In this document: one piece after another, positions 27,631-33,242 of the stretch
Position numbering within the stretch: the stretch's first letter is position 1
Layout: the number at the start of each line of letters is the position of its first letter
Source of the DNA: Spirogloea muscicola
Lineage: Eukaryota; Streptophyta; Zygnematophyceae; Spirogloeales; Spirogloeaceae
DNA: 33,242 bases
Direction of reading: 5' to 3'
Assembly: GCA_009602725.1 (NCBI GenBank)
Contig: WELB01000235.1
Location: forward strand, 76,997 to 110,238
Made by a program: the position numbers and the translations under genes
Notes under the pieces: generated by a model
Databases searched by the model: none
The model's input: only the letters and a program-made list of their open reading frames with translations
What the model was told of the DNA's origin: nothing

Positions 27631-28517
27631 TGTGACATCTCTGCTCTTAATCACACAGTTAGAGTCAGAATGTCCTGGTTTGGATTCGAGTATGGGGTGT
27701 TTTGGAGACAACCCTCATACAGGAGAACGCCAACGCACATACGCGCACAGAGCGCAGCGGAAGTCTTACCCTGAGGCACCGCCCTAGAGCGGTGACTCTA
27801 CCAATAGACTTACAGAGAGCCGGCAGGGCCCGCAGCGATGAGCTGCGGCGACGGGCTGGCAGCAGCCGGCAGCAGCAGAGCTGTGGCGGCGGCGGCAGCA
27901 GCAGGCAGCAGCGGGGCTGGCTAGGCAGCCGCAGGGCCGTGTCTCTCTCCGGCGTTGGTCCCCTCTGGAGTCTGACCAAGGCCCACTACTTATAGCGGTT
28001 CTCCTGCCAGCCCTCCCCTGAGGGTGTGACGAGGGTCGCCCCCAAGGCCCTCCCTTGGAGGGGCGGGCCTGACAAGGGGACACGACAAATACAACAGGCT
28101 GGCATACAGGGCCAGTGGCCTTTAGCACGAGTCCAAGGGACTAGCGCCAAGAGGCCGGCGCGCGAGTCCAAGGGACTGGCGCGCTGGACAGTGACTAGCG
28201 CCAAGGAGGTGGCGCGCCAGGCCAATAGCCTGGCTCACGGGGTCAAGGGACTGAGGCCATGCAGCCATGAGGACTGGAGAGCTGGTCAATCCGGTCGGCC
28301 CGCGGGGCGCCGGCCTGAGGGAGAGCTGACCCACCCGGCCGGCCTGCAGGGCGTGAGCCCGAGGCGTGCCGACAGGGTACGGAGCCCGGGACCGTACTTA
28401 GCTACACGGAGTGCAGCCAAGCTACCCGCACCGTTTGGGACTCCAAACGGTAGATACGTTACGCTCATGTAAGGTTATCGCGCGCCGTTGATACCTTTAA
28501 ACGGCGGAAAGGTTACA
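27631..28517 (-). mobile_element. E3 3' LTR (family LTR1)
   Basis: Starts TGTGACA and ends GGTTACA; it is the reverse of the solo LTR1 at 10148-11119 without the 73-bp LINE insert. The adjoining polypurine tract shows it is the 3' LTR of a - strand element and not a solo copy. Confidence 0.85.
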
Positions 28518-28530
28518 TACCTCCCCACTT
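28518..28530 (-). other. Polypurine tract of E3
   Basis: AAGTGGGGAGGTA on the - strand, directly before the LTR; one-base variants of the E2 tract, preceded by the same GAGGACGTGAACA word as in E2. Confidence 0.7.
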
Positions 28531-28639
28531 AGATGTTCACGTCCTCGAGAACAAGAAGGGAGTACGACAGATACCCAGGGTGTTAAGCCCTGCCTTCCCG
28601 GCGGGAAGGTTTTGGACGACGGAGAGAAGGAAATGCGTG

Positions 28640-29110
28640 TATATTAAGAGATGGGGAGGCCATGTGTGGCCAATTACAAAGGCAAGCACATTGGACAAAT
28701 GTACGTCACCTGCTGCTAAGCTGACCCGCTCAGTAACCACGAGTCAGCACATAGAGGTCGCTAGCTGACGCTCGAATACCGGACGGCAATTGACTAGCTC
28801 TTGTGCCAGCAGCTAAGGCTCGACCAGCTTTCTGATGCAGAGCATACGCCTGAGCTCGTTGCAGACAGGTTGACACTCGACGTCGCAGAAATGACAGATA
28901 GGCTGCCGGCATACCCATCTGGGCTGGGAGCATATCCTCGCGTCGTGCATATCCCAGACTCGCTATGTTCTCGAGTAGGGTATGGAAGCGAGGACCCAAG
29001 CAGCCGAAAGTGTCGATTGCGGCCGGGAGGAGGTGGTCACTGCGGGGGTAGTCTGAGTAGTGTCGGAGCTTTTTCCGCTCAGCACCTCCCACTGCGTGGC
29101 CAGCAATGTG
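28640..29110 (-). mobile_element. LINE 3' copy inserted in E3
   Basis: The - strand encodes HAVGGAERKKLRHYSDYP, AAYLSFLRRR, QKAGRALAAG and SDLYVLTRGY with a stop at 28730-28732, colinear with the LINE at 12470-13671. It separates the E3 chromodomain from the E3 polypurine tract. Borders are approximate; a possible TGTGTGG repeat at each end is weak evidence for a target duplication. Confidence 0.6.
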
Positions 29111-29358
29111 TGTGGAAGAGAAGAGGCTTGGCCTCCTGTCAAATACTTCTGGACGCGGGAAGGGCAATTGGCAAGATTGGCCGCTGGTTCCCAGGTATTG
29201 TGCTCAGGCCCAAAGCCGAGCCACTTGATGAGGTACTCACGGGACTTACGACGCCCACGGAGAGTGTCCCGGTGTGACAAGATCTCCTCCACTTGAAACT
29301 CCTCCGCGCCATCAACGACGAGGGGAGGTGGGGGCGGTTGGACACGGCCATCCGTATG
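29111..29358 (-). pseudogene. E3 chromodomain
   Basis: Encodes EEFQVEEILSHRD, SREYLIKWLGFGPE and HNTWEPAANLANCPS, a chromodomain with its aromatic residues in place. It is separated from the integrase by the solo LTR3, and its C-terminal extension is cut by the LINE. Confidence 0.8.
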
Positions 29359-29363
29359 GTATG

Positions 29364-30025
29364 TGTAACGAATGCTGTGGATCGCCAAGCCTGGGCTGCC
29401 GGCGGCGCAAGGAAAAGCGGGGAGGCATTGGGATGGGGCCGCAACGGTAAAATTGAGCAACGGTTACTGCAGGGGCAAGGGTCCAGGGGTCCGAGGTTGG
29501 GTGAAGAACTCACCCCCTCTCCCATCTCGGGTGCCCCCTTCATAGCCCGACGGACTGCGAGCCCGGCCATACGGGCCCAGGTGGGATATTCGGCACCCAG
29601 TCTCTCGTTGATGACCCGTCCACGACCTGTCGACGGCTATCAACGGCTACCACCGACAATCTACCCGTCACTCGCAGCTGACGGTCACTACCCCCAGGCT
29701 ATCGTCAGCCGTCTATCATCCCCGTCAATACTAACGGCTAACAATGCCGTCAAGGCAGTCTACAGCGCGGCCACCTCCCGTCGCCGTTCCAGCGCCAGCA
29801 CCATGCTGTCTCGCGTGTCACGACTCCGGGTTGCGCCGCTCTCAGCTCTATATCAAAGACCACGCTGCCCAGCCTGGTGAAATTGTCCGTCTCCAGGCAT
29901 CTGTCAAGCCTTTCCTGCGGCACTCACAGTCAATTGATTTATCAGCCGGATGAGGTATCTAATCTCCAGGCATCTGTCAATACATTACAGCTGCATTGAC
30001 ATTCCAGCCATGTAAATTCGTTACA
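29364..30025 (-). mobile_element. Solo LTR3 inserted in E3
   Basis: TGTAACG...CGTTACA ends and exact GTATG duplications (29359-29363 and 30026-30030). It matches 14999-15692 in reverse orientation. The host element reads VSQLEPY before it and resumes YHTDGRVQPP after it. Confidence 0.88.
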
Positions 30026-30030
30026 GTATG

Positions 30031-30827
30031 GCTCGAGTTGAGACACATGGAAAACGTTGTGAATTTTCCAATGTACCAGTGTATCAATCTCATATGCGAC
30101 CTTGCCGACAAGGCGCATGACACGGAAAGGTCCAACCCACTTTGGTAGCAACTTAGGCGTACCAACAGCCCGCAAGACTAAGTGCTTAGTGCTCAAGAGC
30201 ACTTGGGCACCGACGTCGAAGGACACATGCCTGCGACGGCGATCAGCATACTGCTTTTGCCGGTTCTGAGCAATTATCAAGAATTGCTTTGCCCTCCGCT
30301 GAGCTTCCAGGAGAGTACCGGTAAAGCTTACAGCGGCCGGAACGCGCTCCGGCCTCCCCACCTGCAAAGGTGATCGGGGATGCTGACAATAATTCAGGAA
30401 GAAGGGTGTGTCTTTGGTAGAGTCATGAAAGGCATTGTTCACAGCATATTCCGCTGGAGCAAGATACACATCCCAGTCAGTTTGACTGGGGTTTACGAAG
30501 TGCCTGAGCATGTCTTCCAAAACCCGATTCATCTTTCTGACCGTCCGTCTGGGGATGGAAAGCCGTGGACATGGATTGCTTCGTGCCGAGAAGCCTGCAC
30601 ACTTCTTTCCAGAAGTGACCCGTGAAGCGAGGATCGCGGTCAGACACGATGCGCTCGGGTACTCCGTGCAGTTTCCATACGCGGTCCACAAATATGCCAG
30701 CGAATTCCTTAGCGGAAACCCTTGTGGTCGTAGGTACAAAGTGCACCATTTTACTCAAACGATCCACAAACACGACAATGGCGTCATAGCCGTTGCGCGT
30801 CTTGGGCAACTGGGTGATGAAATCCAC
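30031..30827 (-). pseudogene. E3 integrase core and C-terminus, frameshifted
   Basis: Frame one (30827-30477) has the first two catalytic aspartates: MDFITQLPKTRNGYDA and IVSDRDPRFTGHFW, then AFHPQTDGQ. Frame two (from about 30545) resumes with KMNRVLEDMLRHFV, YLAPAEYAVNNAFH, KLLPKWVGPFRVMRLVGK and WKIHNVFHVSQLEPY. The TER residues holding the catalytic glutamate (present in E2 as DGRTERTNR) are lost at the junction, so strand transfer is abolished. Confidence 0.82.
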
Positions 30828-32167
30828 ACTGACATCCAGTTTCGCGGTGGAATAGCCAAAGGTTGGAGCAACCCGGCAGGCTTGTGAGAGCGTGCCTTAC
30901 TACGCTGGCAGGTGGCACAAGTCTTCACAAAAGACTTTACGTGACTTGACAAGCGCGGCCACCAAAAGAGAAGCTGGATAGCTTTCTTTGTCTTTCCCAT
31001 ACCCAAATGACCACTGTACGGAGGCTCATGCATCACTTGCATGATACTAGTGCGCAAGGCATTGCAATTGGGCACCACAATGGCGTCACCTCGCCACCAG
31101 AAGCCTTGGTCATGTACTACTGTGCGTGGTTTGGTTGCAGATGCAAACCAAGGGTCTGTGCCATACCCATCACGAATACGCACATACAGCTCAGAGAGGT
31201 TGGTGGTGCTCTGCGCTGCGGCCCCACGGGTAGGCCGCACGTCTGCAGTCTGAACCCTTGTGGCACACAAGACAGGCGCCACAGCAGCCCCTACAATGTT
31301 GCGGCTCACCGGATCCGCCACATTGATACGTCCAGGGCGGTACAACCACTGGGATCGAAATTGTGCCATGCTCTCAGCCCACCGAGCTTGACGCCTGCTC
31401 AATTGCTGCTGTGTGTGAAAGTAGGTCAACGGGCAATGATCCGTTACGACCGTAAATTCGACACCCTCGAGATAGCATCGCCACACACGGAGGGCGTGCA
31501 CAACAGCAAGGAGCTCCTGCTCACCCGTAGTATAATTTCGCTCTGCAGGACTGAGCAGGCGACTTTCGAATGCTACGGGATGACCCTCCTGCAGGAGAAC
31601 GGCACCAATGCCGATCAAAGAGGCGTCACATACGACTTCATACGGCACGCCTTCTCGAGGCAAAGCCAAAACGTGTGGTGATACCAGGACCCGTTTTATA
31701 TCCTCAAACGCCTTCTGGCATTCGGACGTCCACCCCCATGGTACGTCCTTACGAGTGAGCTTCGTAAGAGGAGATGCCATGCTTCCATATCCTTGAAGGA
31801 ATTTTCGGAAATAGTTTGCGAATCCCAAAAAGGAACGCAACTGCGGCACAGTCCGCGGCACAGGCCAGTCCTTTACTACTACTGTCTTTTTGGGGTCGAC
31901 GCGCACCCCGTCTTTGCCCACCACATGCCCTAAGTACGTTAACTCGGGCTGGTTGAATACACACTTGAAGGTCTTGGCATACAGATGGTTTTCACGTAGC
32001 AACTGCAGAACTTTTCGCAGGTGGCGTACGTGATCCTCAGGCGTTTTACTGAACACCAGTATGTCATCCAGATAGACCAGCACGAAGTCATACAAAAGGG
32101 GGCCAAAGACTTTCGTCATCACTGCCTGAAACGTGGCAGGTGCGTGGGTCAGACCAAAACTCAGCAC
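30755..32167 (-). pseudogene. E3 reverse transcriptase (3' part), RNase H and integrase zinc region
   Basis: A 470-codon frame: [42 protein letters not shown], RNase [20 protein letters not shown] and [12 protein letters not shown], then integrase zinc residues in HEPPYSGHLGMGKTKKA and CATCQRSK. It ends in a shifted frame near 30830, where DVSVDFITQ should begin. Polymerase catalytic YLDD is intact. Confidence 0.85.
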
Positions 32168-33168
32168 CTTGAACTGGAAGTGTCCGACAGGCGAACGAAA
32201 CGCTGATTTCGAACGTCCTCAGGAGTGATACGATGATGATACCCACTTTGCAAGTCGAGGGAGCTGAACACTTTAGCTTCCGCGAGACGATCGAAGAGAT
32301 CATCGATACGAGGCAACGAGTATCGGTTCTTGACAGTGAGCTTGTTGAGGGCTCGGTAATCGATGCACATCCGGAGACTACCGTCCTTCTTCTTAACGAA
32401 GAGGATAGGCGCACCATACGGGGACTGAGAAGGCTCAATGTGGCCCTTACGGAGCAATTCCGTCACTTGGGATTGCATCTCTCGAAATTCGAGAGGACTC
32501 AGTCGATACATGGGACGGTACGGCGGCACAGCGCCAGGCTCCAATGGAATTGTATGAGCCACGCCTCGATGGGGAGGCAATCCGTCTGGAAGTGCATCCG
32601 GGAACACATGCGAATACTCTGCCAACAACTTGTCAAGAGCCGGACTACGTGAGGCCACGATGCTCACTGCAGAGTCAGGGGGAGACTCAGCATTCACAAC
32701 ACCCAAATATGCAGCCGAAGCTGGTTGTTTGCGAAGAAGCTTCTTCATCCGCACAGCTGAAAGCCGCAGAGAAAAGTCTCGCATGGGTGGTGGTACACAC
32801 GAATTGTAGACGTTGTGCAATTTAAAACGACGAGGACCACAGCGGCCCACACAAGTGCGCTGTTTACAATCAAGCACGGATGTTGTGGCACAGAGCCAAT
32901 CGTCACCAAAGATCACATCAAAGATAGACGAAAAGTCGATGACTTGACAAGACACAACCCTCTTGTAACTTTGGATGCGAAGGGGCACTTTGCAAAGGCC
33001 CAAGACTTTTACGTTGTGACCATTGGCCATTGTAGCTTGCAATACATCAATGGGTTGCACAGGCAAGCCATTGTTACACATAAAAGTCTTACTAGCACAG
33101 GATACCGAAGCACCTGTGTCTATAAGGATTTGGGCTGGTTGACCAGCCGCTAGGCCGGTGAACAGCAT
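32161..33168 (-). pseudogene. E3 protease and N-terminal reverse transcriptase
   Basis: A 335-codon frame with protease motif [11 protein letters not shown], then [26 protein letters not shown], the RT start [18 protein letters not shown] and [26 protein letters not shown]. It leaves frame near 32205, where a missing base in GTTCGAAATC shifts it relative to the downstream YLDD frame. Confidence 0.83.
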
Positions 33169-33242
33169 ACTTGGCGTCGAAGCACAAAGTGCAACGTCAC
33201 CTGCCGAAGCAAGACTGAATTTGCGAACTACATAGATGAGAA

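Larger units (their letters stand above)
27631..33242 (-). mobile_element. E3: Ty3/gypsy element, 3' portion, continues past the window
   Basis: In coordinate order: 3' LTR of family LTR1, polypurine tract, a LINE, chromodomain, a solo LTR3, integrase, RNase H, reverse transcriptase, protease. Gag and the 5' LTR lie beyond 33242. The pol is colinear with E2 and similar in wording. At least three frame disruptions inactivate it. Confidence 0.85.

Noticed and set aside
27626-28522. LTR1 at 27631-28517 as a solo LTR
   Set aside because: Flanks GTTAC and TACCT do not match, and a polypurine tract with E2-like context adjoins it, so it is the 3' LTR of E3.

Overview
The window reads as nuclear DNA of a chlorophyte green alga. 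The conserved genes are intron-rich and closest in wording to plant homologues (APC8/CDC23, a plant-type Cof-like HAD phosphatase, a stomatin-like protein 2). GC content is high, two introns use GC-AG ends, and the flanking DNA is full of chromodomain Ty3/gypsy elements and 5'-truncated non-LTR retrotransposons (LINEs). No bacterial, organellar or viral gene order is seen. Species cannot be named from the sequence.

Positions 1-8078 are a gene-bearing segment. It holds the 3' end of an unidentified + strand gene (1-114), the C-terminal TPR half of APC8 on the - strand (1460-3659), the C-terminal half of a HAD phosphatase on the + strand (3696-4747), and an almost complete stomatin-like gene on the - strand (5438-8075). 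APC8 and the HAD gene each lose their 5' halves at the same place (about 3640-3700), which looks like a rearrangement breakpoint or a misassembly. The stomatin gene has no visible initiation codon: it runs through a single N (8033) and stops against LINE sequence.

Positions 8112-16274 are a nest of LINE 3' ends, nearly all on the - strand. They share a C-terminal coding signature (LAQVYRM..., RAGRALAAASG..., ending SRGY or TRGY) and hairpin-bearing 3' UTRs with TTC-rich ends. Solo LTRs of at least three families have landed in them; LTR1, LTR2 and LTR3 copies have exact 5-bp target duplications. The longest LINE copy (12348-13671) has a 9-bp duplication.

Positions 16275-33242 hold three Ty3/gypsy elements, all on the - strand. 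E2 (from 16953) is old and broken. E1 (18475-23783) is inserted inside E2; it is complete, with both LTRs, a 5-bp duplication, gag, pol with all catalytic motifs and a C-terminal chromodomain. Its gag and pol lie in different frames, joined by a strong -1 frameshift signal (GGGAAAC plus a 9-bp hairpin). E3 (from 27631) is a recent relative of E2 with frameshifts and a lost integrase glutamate, and continues past the right edge. Between E2 and E3 lie gag scraps in both orientations and a perfect 16-bp hairpin.

The most informative observations are the E1 frameshift signal, the conserved hairpin at the LINE 3' ends, the APC8/HAD double truncation, and the different LTR families carried by the related elements E2 and E3. 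I found no defence system, gene cluster or CRISPR array.
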